Source: Microbacterium sp. Root61 (GTDB lineage Bacteria > Actinomycetota > Actinomycetes > Actinomycetales > Microbacteriaceae). Taken from it: a stretch of 64,000 nucleotides of DNA. The DNA lies in the NCBI RefSeq assembly GCF_001427525.1, contig NZ_LMGU01000001.1, positions 2,849,760 to 2,913,759 on the forward strand, in the 5' to 3' direction. Below, piece after piece: positions 41,943 through 51,210 of this stretch. The translations under genes and the position numbers were made by a program. The notes under the pieces are model-generated. The model worked only from the letters and a program-made list of their open reading frames with translations. It ran no database searches and was not told the origin of the DNA. Within the stretch, counting starts at the first letter, position 1. Every line of letters starts with the position of its first letter.

Positions 41943-43025
41943 GTGACCACTGCTCCCGCCGTCGAGACGCGCGCCGCCCGCCCCCTGCCCGCTTCGTCGG
42001 AGGGTTTCGGCTCGCAGCACCGCTCGCTCGAGTCGCTGTCGCTGGCCATCGCGGTCATCGCGTTCATCCTCGCGGCCGCCGTCGCCCTCCCCGTCTTCAA
42101 GCTGCAGGCCGCACCCATCTCGGGAGAGGGATCGATCGGGCAGTACGCCGCCATCGCCTCCGCCGTCGTCGCGGTCCTCGCCTTCATCGCGGGCCGGTAC
42201 GTCGTTCGTCACCCCGGCCGGCGGCTCACGGTGCTGGACATCCTGGATGTCGCGGCCCTGGCATTCGCGCACGCCATCATCGCGCTGCTGTCGTGGACGC
42301 TGCTCGGCGTGATCCTCGAGCACGGATTCATCGGGGCAGACGTCTTCCCGCTCCCGCTCCTGGTCCTGGCCGGCGCTTCGGCCGCGGTGACGGCGTACGT
42401 CGTGTTCTACTCCGCCACGCACATGGACCTCCAGCTGCTGGCCGTGGTGCTCGCGCTGTTCCTCGTCGAGGGCGTCATCGCCAGCATGCTGACCGCGAGC
42501 AACCCGGAGTGGTGGAAGGACAACCTCAGCGCCCTGGGCATGACGAACGACATCTCCTCGCTCGCGTTCAACCTCACGCTCATCATCGCCGGCATCCTCG
42601 TGACGACCCTCGCGCGGTATGCGACCCGGGACGTCCCGACGACGAACCCCCGCGGGGTGTTCTGGGTTCGACTGTGCCTGATCATCGTCGGCATCTTCCT
42701 CGCCTTGGTGGGAGTCTTCCCCGTCGACCAGTTCTTCGCCATCCACAACAGCGTCGCCACCGGGATGGTCGTGGCATACGGCGTCCTGGTCGTCATGATG
42801 CGTCGCTGGATTCCGGGGATGCCGCGGGCCTTCGCCACTCTCGGCTGGGCGTTCCTCGCCGTCGTCGTCGTGCTCGGCGTGTACTTCGCGATCGGTGTGT
42901 ACACGCTGACCGCGGTCGAGCTGGTCGCCGGCATCCTGATCTTCACGTGGATCATCCTGTTCATCCGCAACGCGCACGCGCTCAGCGCCGATTCCGGCGC
43001 CGCAGACGCCAGGATGGACGCCTGA
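41943..43025 (+). CDS. DUF998-like integral membrane protein
   Basis: 360-residue protein with about ten hydrophobic helices. EWWKDNLSALGMTNDISSLAFNLTLIIAGILV fits the DUF998/frag1-like family signature (WW...SALG...N...G) and DQFFAIHNSVATGMVVAYG is a second conserved element. No biochemical role is established. The GTG at 41943 follows TACCCT by 6 bases, so the mRNA is probably leaderless. Confidence 0.8.
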   Translation: MTTAPAVETRAARPLPASSEGFGSQHRSLESLSLAIAVIAFILAAAVALPVFKLQAAPISGEGSIGQYAAIASAVVAVLAFIAGRYVVRHPGRRLTVLDILDVAALAFAHAIIALLSWTLLGVILEHGFIGADVFPLPLLVLAGASAAVTAYVVFYSATHMDLQLLAVVLALFLVEGVIASMLTASNPEWWKDNLSALGMTNDISSLAFNLTLIIAGILVTTLARYATRDVPTTNPRGVFWVRLCLIIVGIFLALVGVFPVDQFFAIHNSVATGMVVAYGVLVVMMRRWIPGMPRAFATLGWAFLAVVVVLGVYFAIGVYTLTAVELVAGILIFTWIILFIRNAHALSADSGAADARMDA

Positions 43026-43081
43026 TCGGCCCTGCGGCGAGGCGTCCTGGTGCGTACTCGGTCAGGCCCTAGAGTTCGGGA

Positions 43082-43798
43082 ATGACCGAGGAGGAGTGGC
43101 ACAAGGCGACCTATTGGCCGCTGATCGTCGCCTCGATGCTCTTCATCGTCGCGTACTCGTGGCAGGTCATCTTCGACCTCACCGGCCCCGCCTCTGTCGT
43201 GGCGCGCTCGGTGATGGCAGTGACCTGGCTCATGTTCGCGGCCGACTACATCGCGCGGCTGAAGCTGGCACACCCCCGCGGGCCGTGGTTCCGCAAGCAC
43301 ATCTTCGACCTGCTGGTGGTCCTCCTCCCGGCGCTCAAGCCGCTGCGCCTCCTGAAGGCGCTCACCCTCGTCAGCGTGCTGCACCGCACCGTGGGCACCG
43401 CCCTGCGCAGCCGCATCGCCATCTACGGCGCCGGTGCGGCGGTCATCCTGATCTGGATGACGTCCCTTGCGGAGCTCGATGCCGAGCGTGGCGCTCCCGG
43501 GGCGAACATCGAGACCTTCCCGGATGCGATCTGGTGGTCGTTCGTCACGCTGACGACGGTGGGCTACGGCGACTTCTACCCGGTGACAGGCTGGGGGCGC
43601 ACCGTCGCCGTGCTGCTGATGGTCGGCGGCGTGACCGTCGTCGGCATCGTCACGGCGACCCTGGCCTCGTGGGTCATCGAGCGGGCCGCGATCGGTCACG
43701 ACGACGAAGAGCCCGCGACCCGCAAGCAGGTGCGCGACGTGTCGCAGCAGATCACCGCTCTGACGGCGCGGCTCGGAGACACCCCGGACCAGCGCTGA
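43082..43798 (+). CDS. Voltage-gated-type potassium channel
   Basis: 238-residue channel subunit. The K+ selectivity filter TVGYGD lies near residue 158 between two pore helices, and four preceding hydrophobic segments plus RPLR/K-containing LKPLRLLKALTL resemble a voltage-sensor domain (S1-S4). The C-terminus is a short cytoplasmic tail (RKQVRDVSQQITALTARL) that may form a coiled coil for tetramer assembly. The ATG follows TAGAGT by 6 bases, so a leaderless start is likely. It converges on the MscS gene. Confidence 0.9.
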   Translation: MTEEEWHKATYWPLIVASMLFIVAYSWQVIFDLTGPASVVARSVMAVTWLMFAADYIARLKLAHPRGPWFRKHIFDLLVVLLPALKPLRLLKALTLVSVLHRTVGTALRSRIAIYGAGAAVILIWMTSLAELDAERGAPGANIETFPDAIWWSFVTLTTVGYGDFYPVTGWGRTVAVLLMVGGVTVVGIVTATLASWVIERAAIGHDDEEPATRKQVRDVSQQITALTARLGDTPDQR

Positions 43799-43806
43799 GC
43801 CGGTCT

Positions 43807-43837
43807 CCGCTCACACCGCGTCGGACGGCGTGAGCGG
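43807..43837. terminator. Hairpin between the convergent channel genes
   Basis: CCGCTCACACCG (43807-43818) pairs with CGGCGTGAGCGG (43826-43837) with one imperfect pair and a 7-base loop. It overlaps the last codons of the MscS gene and follows the K+ channel stop by 9 bases. No T-run. Confidence 0.45.
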
Positions 43838-44635
43838 CGGCGTGACGCTGGTGACCACGGCCTTCAACCCGCCCGTCTCCAGCGCGGCGGCGACCGCGAC
43901 GACGACATCCGCCGTCACCGGAACCGCGTGCAGCGGATGATGCCAGTACTGCAGCCGCGCGGTCAGCCGGTCGGGCGACACCGCGGTGGCGAGACCCCGC
44001 GGGTGCTCGCGCTGGTGCACGCCGTCGACGGATGCCGCGGCATCCGTCAGCACCGTCATGAGCTCTTCGACCGACCGGTCGCCGCGCTCGGTGCGCACGT
44101 GCACCTCGCTGCGTCGTGCGCCGTGAGTGGAGTCGTTGACGATGGGGTTGCTCAGCATCATCGAGTTGGGCGCGTGCACGGTGCGGCCGTCGACCGTGAC
44201 GAACACGACGGAGCGGGAGTTGAGCTCGATGACCGTCCCCGCCAGAACGCCGTCCAGCGCCTCGATCTGGATCTCGTCGCCGACCTTGACGGGATGACGG
44301 GTCTGGATGATCACGCCGGCGGCGAAGTTGTCGGCGATGCCGCGCAGCACGAGCACGATCACGACGGCCAGGATGATGACCATCGCCAGCAAGGGCTGCA
44401 CGTTGGCGCCCATCAGGGCGAGCCCTACGCCGATCGCCAGCAGGATGACCGTGTACGACGCGAACCGAGACGCGAACTGGGCCATCGACTCCGAGATGCC
44501 CTTGGCGCGGTGCGCCAGTGCCAGGACTCCCCTGCGGGCGAGCCGGGAGAGGATCCATCCCACGATCACCACGATGAGGGCGAGAACGACGTTCCACCAG
44601 TCGACGGAGTCGGGGACGAACTGCGAGAAATCCAC
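43811..44635 (-). CDS. MscS-family mechanosensitive ion channel
   Basis: 274-residue small-conductance mechanosensitive channel homologue that would release osmolytes on hypo-osmotic shock. Three N-terminal membrane segments (WWNVVLALIVVIVGWILS; FASYTVILLAIGVGLALMG; LLAMVIILAVVIVLVLRGIADNFAAGVII) precede the MscS beta domain (VGDEIQIEALDGVLAGTVIELNSRSVVFVTVDGRTVHAPNS). The GTG at 44635 is preceded by TAGGGT and 6 bases, fitting a leaderless transcript. Divergent from the AI-2E family gene. Confidence 0.92.
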   Translation of the reverse strand: MDFSQFVPDSVDWWNVVLALIVVIVGWILSRLARRGVLALAHRAKGISESMAQFASRFASYTVILLAIGVGLALMGANVQPLLAMVIILAVVIVLVLRGIADNFAAGVIIQTRHPVKVGDEIQIEALDGVLAGTVIELNSRSVVFVTVDGRTVHAPNSMMLSNPIVNDSTHGARRSEVHVRTERGDRSVEELMTVLTDAAASVDGVHQREHPRGLATAVSPDRLTARLQYWHHPLHAVPVTADVVVAVAAALETGGLKAVVTSVTPPLTPSDAV

Positions 44636-44746
44636 GCGCTCACCCTATGGCGCGACGAAGTGCCAGGGCCGTCGGCTCACCGCGGTGTCGGCTGTGGGCG
44701 GCCCGGGCGGGCGGCGCGCCCTCGGAGTGGCGTCGCTCGCGATCGC

Positions 44747-44758
44747 TAATCTGGCGAG
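44747..44758 (+). promoter_or_regulatory. -10 element placed for a leaderless transcript
   Basis: TAATCT (44747-44752) plus 6 bases leads directly into the GTG start at 44759. Equivalent TANNNT-N6-start arrangements occur at 41931, 43070 and, on the minus strand, 44647-44642. Confidence 0.6.
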
Positions 44759-45847
44759 GTGAAACGCGCCCCTGCTCCGGTTCCTCCAGCGGCTGCGCCG
44801 GCGCTCTCCCCGATGCTGCGGGTGCTCCTCGGCCTCGCCGCGGCCGTGATCGCGCTGGCCGGGATGTCCTTCGCCCGCGAGCTGGTCGGCCCGCTGGTGC
44901 TGGCTGGCGTCATCGTCATCATCTGCCACCCGCTGCGCTACCCGCTGCTGCGCTGGGGATGGCCGCGCTGGGCGGCGACGACCGGCGTCATCGTCCTGGG
45001 CTACCTGATCCTCGGTGTCCTTGCCGCGCTGATGTTCTTCGCCGGCACCCAGTTCGTCCGTCTGGTCGGCTCCTACGCCGATGAGCTGCAGGCCTCGGCG
45101 CAGAGCTTCATCGCCTGGTTGCAGTCGGTCGGGCTCGATACGCAGGCAGCGGATGCCGCCGCCGGCGCGCTGGATCCGTCGAACCTCGTCGCGATCGCGA
45201 CGTCGCTCGGCGGGGCGGCGCTCAACGTGCTGACCGCGTTCTTCTTCGTGCTGGCCTACGTCATCTTCATGGCCGCGGACGGGGCGCGCTACGCCCGGGC
45301 CGAGGCGCAGTTCGGTGCCGGCATCCGTCCCACCGTGCAGCGATTCACCTCCTTCAATACAGGTGTACGTCGCTACTACATCGTCAACGCCTCCTTCGGA
45401 GCCGTCGTGGCGATCATCGACGGCCTGGCACTGTGGGCCCTCGGGGTGCCCGCGCCGGTGGTGTGGGCGATCCTCGCGTTCGTGACCAACTTCGTGCCGA
45501 ACATCGGCTTCGTGCTCGGGGTCATCCCGCCCGCCGTGCTCGCGCTGGTCGTCGGCGGATGGCCGCTGATGCTCGCGGTCGTGGCCATCTACTGCATCGT
45601 CAACGTGACGCTGCAGGTGCTGATCCAGCCCAAGTTCGTCAGCGACGCGGTCAACCTCAGCCTGACCCTGAGCTTCTTCTCCGTCATCTTCTGGACCTTC
45701 ATCATCGGGCCGCTCGGGGCGATCCTCTCGATCCCCCTCACGCTCATGGTGCGCGCGCTGATCCTGGAAGGCGACCCGGGGACGCGATGGCTGCGCTGGC
45801 TCTCCGGTGACACGGATGCCGCGAAGCTCGAGCCCCCTCGGGGCTGA
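44759..45847 (+). CDS. AI-2E family transporter (first copy)
   Basis: 362-residue membrane protein of the AI-2E/UPF0118 family with about eight hydrophobic segments. Family signs are LAGVIVIICHPLRYPLL in the first pair of helices, a large soluble loop (about residues 100-170) and the C-terminal IVNVTLQVLIQPKFVSDAVNLSLTLSFFSVIFW, with PKxVSDxVNLS as the most conserved motif. Members export varied substrates or ions; few are truly AI-2 transporters. GTG start without leader. A paralogue is at 55690. Confidence 0.88.
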   Translation: MKRAPAPVPPAAAPALSPMLRVLLGLAAAVIALAGMSFARELVGPLVLAGVIVIICHPLRYPLLRWGWPRWAATTGVIVLGYLILGVLAALMFFAGTQFVRLVGSYADELQASAQSFIAWLQSVGLDTQAADAAAGALDPSNLVAIATSLGGAALNVLTAFFFVLAYVIFMAADGARYARAEAQFGAGIRPTVQRFTSFNTGVRRYYIVNASFGAVVAIIDGLALWALGVPAPVVWAILAFVTNFVPNIGFVLGVIPPAVLALVVGGWPLMLAVVAIYCIVNVTLQVLIQPKFVSDAVNLSLTLSFFSVIFWTFIIGPLGAILSIPLTLMVRALILEGDPGTRWLRWLSGDTDAAKLEPPRG

Positions 45848-45920
45848 CGAGCCACCCGTTCGACTCATAGAGTGACAAGTGAGGCGTGCCGTCGCAGCCG
45901 CCCTGATTCATAGGAGTGTC

Positions 45921-48275
45921 ATGCCCGACGACGTCCAGCGTTCCCAGCTCCCGGTACCCGACCTCGCCTACACCGGCACGGTCACGTACGACGCGACAGA
46001 TCCGGACACGCACTATCCGCCGATCACGCCGATCCGGCCGCCGGCCGGGGCACCGAACGTTCTGGTCGTGCTCATCGACGACACCGGGTTCGGGGCCTCC
46101 AGCGCCTTCGGCGGCCCGGTGCACACACCGACCTTCGAGCGCATCGCCGCGAAGGGTCTCAAGTACACGCGCTTCCACACCACGGCTCTGTGCTCTCCGA
46201 CGCGTGCCGCCCTGCTGAGCGGCCGCAACCACCACACCGTCGGCATGGGCGGCATCACCGAGATCGCCACCTCCGCCCCCGGCTACAGCTCGTTGCGCCC
46301 CAACAACTGCGCACCCCTCGCCGAGACGCTCAAGCTCAACGGCTACAGCACGTCGCAGTTCGGCAAGTGTCACGAGGTGCCGGTCTGGGAGTCGAGCCCG
46401 ATGGGGCCGTTCGACCACTGGCCGAGCCCGGGCAACGGCTTCGAGTACTTCTACGGCTTCATCGGCGGCGAGACCAACCAGTGGTACCCGGCGATCTACG
46501 AGAACACGTCGCCGGTCGAGCCGTGGGGGACGCCCGAAGAGGGCTACCACTTCATGGGCGACATGACCGACAAGGCGATCGGGTGGATGAAGCAGCGCAA
46601 GTCGCTGACGCCCGACAAACCGTTCTTCACCTACTTCGCGCCCGGCGCGACGCACGCTCCCCACCACGTCCCGGAGGAGTGGGCCGACAAGTACAAGGGC
46701 AAGTTCGACCAGGGCTGGGATGCCGTGCGCCGGGAGACGTTCGCCCGCCAGAAGGACCTCGGCGTGATCGGCGCGGACTCGGTGCTGACCGAGCGCAGCC
46801 CCGGCATCCCCGCGTGGGACGAGATGAACCCCGAACTGCACCCCGTGCTCGCCCGCGAGATGGAGGTCTACGCGGGCTACCTCGAGTACGCCGATCACCA
46901 CGTCGGCCGGCTCATCGACGCGCTCGAGGAGCTCGGCGAACTCGACAACACGCTCGTCTACGTCATCATCGGCGACAACGGCGCCTCAGCCGAGGGCACG
47001 ATGAAGGGCACCACGAACGAGGGCTTCGTCATCAACCACATGGACGCGATGGAGGATGACGCGTACATGATCGCCCACAAGGACGAGCTGGGCACCCCGC
47101 AGTCGTACAACCACTACGCCATCGGCTGGGCGCACGCGATGGACACGCCCTACCAGTGGACCAAGCAGGTCGCCTCGCACTGGGGCGGCACGCGTAACGG
47201 CACGATCGTGTCGTGGCCGAACGGGATCGAGGCGCGCGGCGAGATCCGCAACCAGTTCGCGCACGTGATCGATGTCGCCCCGACCGTGCTCGCGGCGGCC
47301 GGCATCCCCGAGCCGTCCTCGGTGAACGGCGTGACGCAGCGTCCCTACGAGGGCACGCCGATGAACTACTCGTTCGACGACGGCGCAGCCGACGAGCAGC
47401 ACACCACCCAGTACTTCGAGATGCTCGGCAACCGCGCCATCTTCCACAAGGGCTGGGTCGCCTGCGCGAAGCACAAGGACCCGTGGCTCGCCTCCTCGCA
47501 CGGGCTCGACGACGACGTCTGGGAGCTCTACAACGTCGAGGAGGACTGGACCCAGTCGAACGACCTCGCCGCGGAGCACCCGGACAAGCTCGCCGAGCTG
47601 CAGCGGCTGTTCCTGATCCAGGCCGCGCGCTTCAGCGTGCTGCCGATCGACATCCGCTCGGCGGAGCGCTTCAACTCCGAGATCGCCGGACGCCCCGAGC
47701 TCGTCAAAGGCACCTCCCAGACGCTCTACACGGGCATGAAGCGGCTGAGCGAGAACTCGGTGATCAACCTCAAGAACAAGTCGTTCACAGTGACGGCCGC
47801 GATCACCGTTCCGGATGCCGGGGCCGAGGGCGTGCTGATCGCCCAGGGCGGCTCGTACGGCGGCTGGAGCTTCTACGCCCACGATGGCGGGCTGCGGTTC
47901 GCCTACAACATCCTCGGGATCAAGACGGATGTGGTGTCGGGTGACGTCAAGCTCGACGCCGGGCAGCACGAGGTGCGCGCGCACTTCGCCTACGAAGGTG
48001 GCGGCGTGGGCAAGGGCGGCACCGTCTCGATCTACGACGGCGAAGAGCTCGTGGCTGAGGGCAAGGTCGAGCGGACCCTGCCGTTCATGTACTCGATGGA
48101 CGAGACCGTCGACATCGGCGAGGACGTGGCCTCGCCCGTGTCACCCGACTACGGCCCGCGCGACAACGGATTCACGGGCTCGATCGGCTGGGTGCGACTG
48201 GACGCCGGCGATGACGACCACTCGCACCACGCCGATCCGGATCACCTGATGAAGATCGCGATGACGCGGCAGTAG
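45921..48275 (+). CDS. Arylsulfatase (type I, formylglycine-dependent), first copy
   Basis: 785-residue sulfatase. The metal-binding IDDTG motif (Asp53, Asp54) and the formylglycine site CSPTR (Cys91, within LCSPTRAALLSGRNHH) are intact, followed by QFGKCHEVPVWESSP, FAPGATHAPHHVPEEW and GDNGASAEGT with further metal and sulfate ligands. After about residue 550 there is a C-terminal beta domain (SVINLKNKSFTVTAAITVPDAG). No signal peptide is evident, so it is cytoplasmic or exported by an unrecognised route. Activity needs a formylglycine-generating enzyme; one is encoded at 63543. ATG at 45921 follows TAGGAG. Confidence 0.93.
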   Translation: MPDDVQRSQLPVPDLAYTGTVTYDATDPDTHYPPITPIRPPAGAPNVLVVLIDDTGFGASSAFGGPVHTPTFERIAAKGLKYTRFHTTALCSPTRAALLSGRNHHTVGMGGITEIATSAPGYSSLRPNNCAPLAETLKLNGYSTSQFGKCHEVPVWESSPMGPFDHWPSPGNGFEYFYGFIGGETNQWYPAIYENTSPVEPWGTPEEGYHFMGDMTDKAIGWMKQRKSLTPDKPFFTYFAPGATHAPHHVPEEWADKYKGKFDQGWDAVRRETFARQKDLGVIGADSVLTERSPGIPAWDEMNPELHPVLAREMEVYAGYLEYADHHVGRLIDALEELGELDNTLVYVIIGDNGASAEGTMKGTTNEGFVINHMDAMEDDAYMIAHKDELGTPQSYNHYAIGWAHAMDTPYQWTKQVASHWGGTRNGTIVSWPNGIEARGEIRNQFAHVIDVAPTVLAAAGIPEPSSVNGVTQRPYEGTPMNYSFDDGAADEQHTTQYFEMLGNRAIFHKGWVACAKHKDPWLASSHGLDDDVWELYNVEEDWTQSNDLAAEHPDKLAELQRLFLIQAARFSVLPIDIRSAERFNSEIAGRPELVKGTSQTLYTGMKRLSENSVINLKNKSFTVTAAITVPDAGAEGVLIAQGGSYGGWSFYAHDGGLRFAYNILGIKTDVVSGDVKLDAGQHEVRAHFAYEGGGVGKGGTVSIYDGEELVAEGKVERTLPFMYSMDETVDIGEDVASPVSPDYGPRDNGFTGSIGWVRLDAGDDDHSHHADPDHLMKIAMTRQ

Positions 48276-48280
48276 TCCGA

Positions 48281-48628
48281 CTACTCGGACCAGACGGCCA
48301 GCTCGTTGCCCGCGGGGTCGGTGAAATGAAACCGCCGACCCCCGGGGAACGCGTACGTGTCGTGCAGGATGACGCCACCGGCATCCGTCACCCTGGCCTT
48401 CGCCGCGTCGAGATCGTCGACGTAGATCACGGTGAGCGGCATCTTCTGCTGGAGCTCATCGGGCACGGCGTTGATGCCGGCGACGGTGCCGCTGTCGGCG
48501 GTGTCGACGTACTGGCCGTAGTCGGTGAACGCCCAGTCGAACGCCCGCTCGTAGAACGAACGCGTGGCCGCGAGCTCGGCGGTCGCGGCGGGGAACTCGA
48601 TGAGATCGATCTGGTTGTGGGTCGGCAT
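48281..48628 (-). CDS. VOC (glyoxalase/bleomycin resistance) family protein
   Basis: 115-residue VOC-superfamily protein. It has an N-terminal beta-alpha-beta module (IDLIEFPAATAELAATRSFYERAFDWAFTDYG) and a C-terminal half ending in GGRRFHFTDPAGNELAVWSE, the usual metal-ligand strand with Glu. Substrate unknown. The start at 48628 is uncertain because GGAGG sits only one base before this ATG. Squeezed between the two sulfatase genes on the opposite strand. Confidence 0.85.
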   Translation of the reverse strand: MPTHNQIDLIEFPAATAELAATRSFYERAFDWAFTDYGQYVDTADSGTVAGINAVPDELQQKMPLTVIYVDDLDAAKARVTDAGGVILHDTYAFPGGRRFHFTDPAGNELAVWSE

Positions 48629-48681
48629 ACCTCCAGGGATACACCGCATCCCCGACATGCGCACAGGTCGTGATGGCAGGT

Positions 48682-48698
48682 TCACCCGATACGGGTGA
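48682..48698 (+). promoter_or_regulatory. 17-bp palindrome upstream of the second sulfatase gene (putative LAL-regulator site A)
   Basis: TCACCCGATACGGGTGA, perfect 7-bp arms around 3 bases. The spacing to the -10 TAGCGT (48722-48727) is 23 bases, so the site would be centred near -44, the position of a class II activator site. The same motif and spacing recur at 52682. Confidence 0.65.
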
Positions 48699-48759
48699 CG
48701 TCCTCTCCTCGTGCTCGGGAATAGCGTGCACACGCTGACTCCCGAGGAGAGGAACCGAA

Positions 48760-51126
48760 ATGACGGTCGACCGCCATGCACGGACCATGCTGCCCATCCC
48801 CGACCGCCCCGCACCGGGGCTGACGACCTACGACGCCAAGAACCCTGACACGTCGTATCCGCCGATCACGCCTTTGATGCCCCCTGCGGGTGCTCCGAAC
48901 GTCATCATCATCCTGGTCGACGACGTCGGCTTCGGCGCGTCCAGCGCGTTCGGCGGCCCGTGCCGCACACCGAACGCCGAGAAGCTGGCCGCGGGTGGGC
49001 TCAAGTTCAATCGGTTCCACACCACCGCGCTGTGCGCGCCCACCCGCCAGGCGATGCTCACCGGACGCAACCACCACTCGGTCGGCATGGGCAGCATCAC
49101 GGAGACGGCGACCTCGGCGCCGGGCATGAACTCGATGCGCCCCAACACCAAGGCGCCGCTGGCCATGACGCTCAAGCTCAACGGGTACTCCACGGCGCAG
49201 TTCGGCAAGTGCCACGAGGTCCCGGTCTGGCAGTCCTCGCCGATGGGGCCCTTCGATGCGTGGCCCTCGGCCGGCGGCGGGTTCGAGACGTTCTACGGTT
49301 TCATCGGCGGCGAGAACAACCAGTGGGAGCCCGCGCTGTATGACGGGACCACCCCGGTCGAGCCGCCCGCGACGCCGGAGGAGGGGTACCACCTCACCGA
49401 GGACCTCGCCGATCACGCGATCAGCTGGATCCGCACGCAGAAGGCGCTGATGCCGGAGAAGCCGTTCTTCGTCTACTTCGCGCCCGGCGCGACCCATGCG
49501 CCGCATCATGTGCCGGCGGAATGGCCGGAGAAATACAAGGGCCAGTTCGCGGGCGGGTGGGATGCCCAGCGGGTCAGCACGTTCGAGCGGCAGAAGGCGA
49601 TGGGGGTCATCCCCGCCGATGCCGAGCTCACGCCGCGGAATGCGGAGGTCCCCGGGTGGGACGACATGCCCGACGAGATGAAGCCGGTCCTCGAGCGTGA
49701 GATGGAGGTGTACGCGGGGTTCCTCGAGCACACCGACCATCACATCGGACGCGTGATCGACGCCGTCGAGGATCTCGGCATCCTCGACAACACGATCATC
49801 TATTACATCATCGGCGACAACGGCGCCTCCGCGGAGGGCACCCTGAACGGTGCCTTCAACGAGATGGCGAACTTCAACGGCATGGCCGCGCTCGAGACGC
49901 CGGAGTTCATGCGGTCGAAGATGGATGAATTCGGCTCGCCCCTGTCGTACAACCACTACGCCGTCGGGTGGGCGTGGGCGATGGACAGCCCGTTCCAGTG
50001 GACCAAGCAGGTCGCGTCGCACTGGGGCGGCACCCGCAACGGCACCATCGTGCATTGGCCTGCCGGCATCTCCGAGCCGGGCGGGCAGCGCTCGCAGTTC
50101 ACGCACTGCATCGATGTCGCCCCGACCATCCTCGAGGCCGCGGGACTGCCCGAACCCACCATGGTCAACGGCGTGCAGCAGTCGCCGATGGAGGGCACGA
50201 GCATGCTCTACGCCTTCAACGAAGCGGATGCCGCGGAGCGCCACGATCTGCAGTACTTCGAGATGTTCGGCAACCGCGGGATCTACTACAAGGGCTGGAG
50301 CGCGGTCACCAAGCACCGTACGCCGTGGATCATCGTGGGAGGCACGGTCCCGGCATTCGACGACGACGTCTGGGAGCTCTACGACGGCAGCGTGGACTTC
50401 AGTCAGGCCAGGGATCTCGCGGCCGAGCAGCCCGACCGTCTGCATGAGCTGCAGCGACTCTGGCTCATCGAGGCGGTCAAGTACAACGTGCTTCCCCTCG
50501 ACGATCGCACGGGGGAGCGGCTCAATCCCGACCTCGCCGGGCGCCCCACGCTCATCCACGGGACGTCCCAGCTGCTGTTCGCGGGCATGGGTCGACTCTC
50601 GGAGAGCAGCGTGGTCAGCATCAAGAACAAGTCGTTCTCGGTGACCGCGGACGTCGATGTTCCGGCGGACGGCGCACACGGCGTCATCATCGCGCAGGGC
50701 GGTCGCTTCGGCGGATGGAGTCTGTACGTCGACGAAGGGGTCCTGAAGTTCGTCTACAACGTCCTCGGTATCCACCTGTTCACGACGACCGCGACAAGCG
50801 CTGTGCCGGAGGGGCGGCATCAGGTGCGGATGGAGTTCGCCTACGACGGCGGGGGTCTCGCCAAGGGCGGGGATGTGACCCTGTACTACGACGGCGCACC
50901 CGTCGGCAGCGGACGAGTCGAGCTCACCCAGCCGATGATCTTCTCCGCGGATGAGACGACCGATGTCGGCTACGAATCCGGGACGCCCGTCAGCCCCGAC
51001 TACACGCCGCAGGGCAGCCGCTTCACCGGCAAGATCCAGTGGGTGCAGATCGACACGGGTGGCGACGACCACGACCACTTCATCGACCCGGACGAACGGA
51101 TGCGCGTGGCGATGGCCCGGCAGTAG
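48760..51126 (+). CDS. Arylsulfatase (type I, formylglycine-dependent), second copy
   Basis: 788-residue paralogue of the 45921 product with closely matching motifs throughout: VDDVGFGASSAFGGP, formylglycine site CAPTR (Cys92), QFGKCHEVPVW, FAPGATHAPHHVPAEW, GDNGASAEGT and the C-terminal beta domain (SVVSIKNKSFSVTADVDVPADG). No signal peptide. ATG at 48760 with GAGGAGAGG upstream. Unlike the first copy it has the 17-bp palindrome in its promoter, so the two copies are probably controlled differently. Confidence 0.93.
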   Translation: MTVDRHARTMLPIPDRPAPGLTTYDAKNPDTSYPPITPLMPPAGAPNVIIILVDDVGFGASSAFGGPCRTPNAEKLAAGGLKFNRFHTTALCAPTRQAMLTGRNHHSVGMGSITETATSAPGMNSMRPNTKAPLAMTLKLNGYSTAQFGKCHEVPVWQSSPMGPFDAWPSAGGGFETFYGFIGGENNQWEPALYDGTTPVEPPATPEEGYHLTEDLADHAISWIRTQKALMPEKPFFVYFAPGATHAPHHVPAEWPEKYKGQFAGGWDAQRVSTFERQKAMGVIPADAELTPRNAEVPGWDDMPDEMKPVLEREMEVYAGFLEHTDHHIGRVIDAVEDLGILDNTIIYYIIGDNGASAEGTLNGAFNEMANFNGMAALETPEFMRSKMDEFGSPLSYNHYAVGWAWAMDSPFQWTKQVASHWGGTRNGTIVHWPAGISEPGGQRSQFTHCIDVAPTILEAAGLPEPTMVNGVQQSPMEGTSMLYAFNEADAAERHDLQYFEMFGNRGIYYKGWSAVTKHRTPWIIVGGTVPAFDDDVWELYDGSVDFSQARDLAAEQPDRLHELQRLWLIEAVKYNVLPLDDRTGERLNPDLAGRPTLIHGTSQLLFAGMGRLSESSVVSIKNKSFSVTADVDVPADGAHGVIIAQGGRFGGWSLYVDEGVLKFVYNVLGIHLFTTTATSAVPEGRHQVRMEFAYDGGGLAKGGDVTLYYDGAPVGSGRVELTQPMIFSADETTDVGYESGTPVSPDYTPQGSRFTGKIQWVQIDTGGDDHDHFIDPDERMRVAMARQ

Positions 51127-51160
51127 TCCGGTTGGAGAACCGCTACTCCAGGGCACGAAA

Positions 51161-51201
51161 GAACGGGGAGTCCGCCGAAGCCTGGGCGCGACTCCCCGTT
51201 C
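51161..51201. terminator. Bidirectional terminator between the second sulfatase and SHOCT genes
   Basis: GAACGGGGAGTC (51161-51172) and GACTCCCCGTTC (51190-51201) form a perfect 12-bp stem with a 17-base loop. On the minus strand the stem is followed by TTTCG. It separates the convergent genes ending at 51126 and 51211. Confidence 0.75.
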
Positions 51202-51210
51202 CGTGGTGGA

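Noticed and set aside
44640..44656. TCACCCTATGGCGCGAC upstream of the MscS gene, similar to the LAL-type palindrome
   Set aside because: Only one half-site is present, and it overlaps the leaderless -10 of the MscS gene, so the resemblance is probably chance.
45831..45845. AGCCCC-CTC-GGGGCT palindrome before the first sulfatase gene
   Set aside because: It lies at the very end of the AI-2E coding sequence and does not match TCAYCC; its distance from TAGAGT is near but not equal to that of the other sites. More likely a short terminator stem or coincidence.
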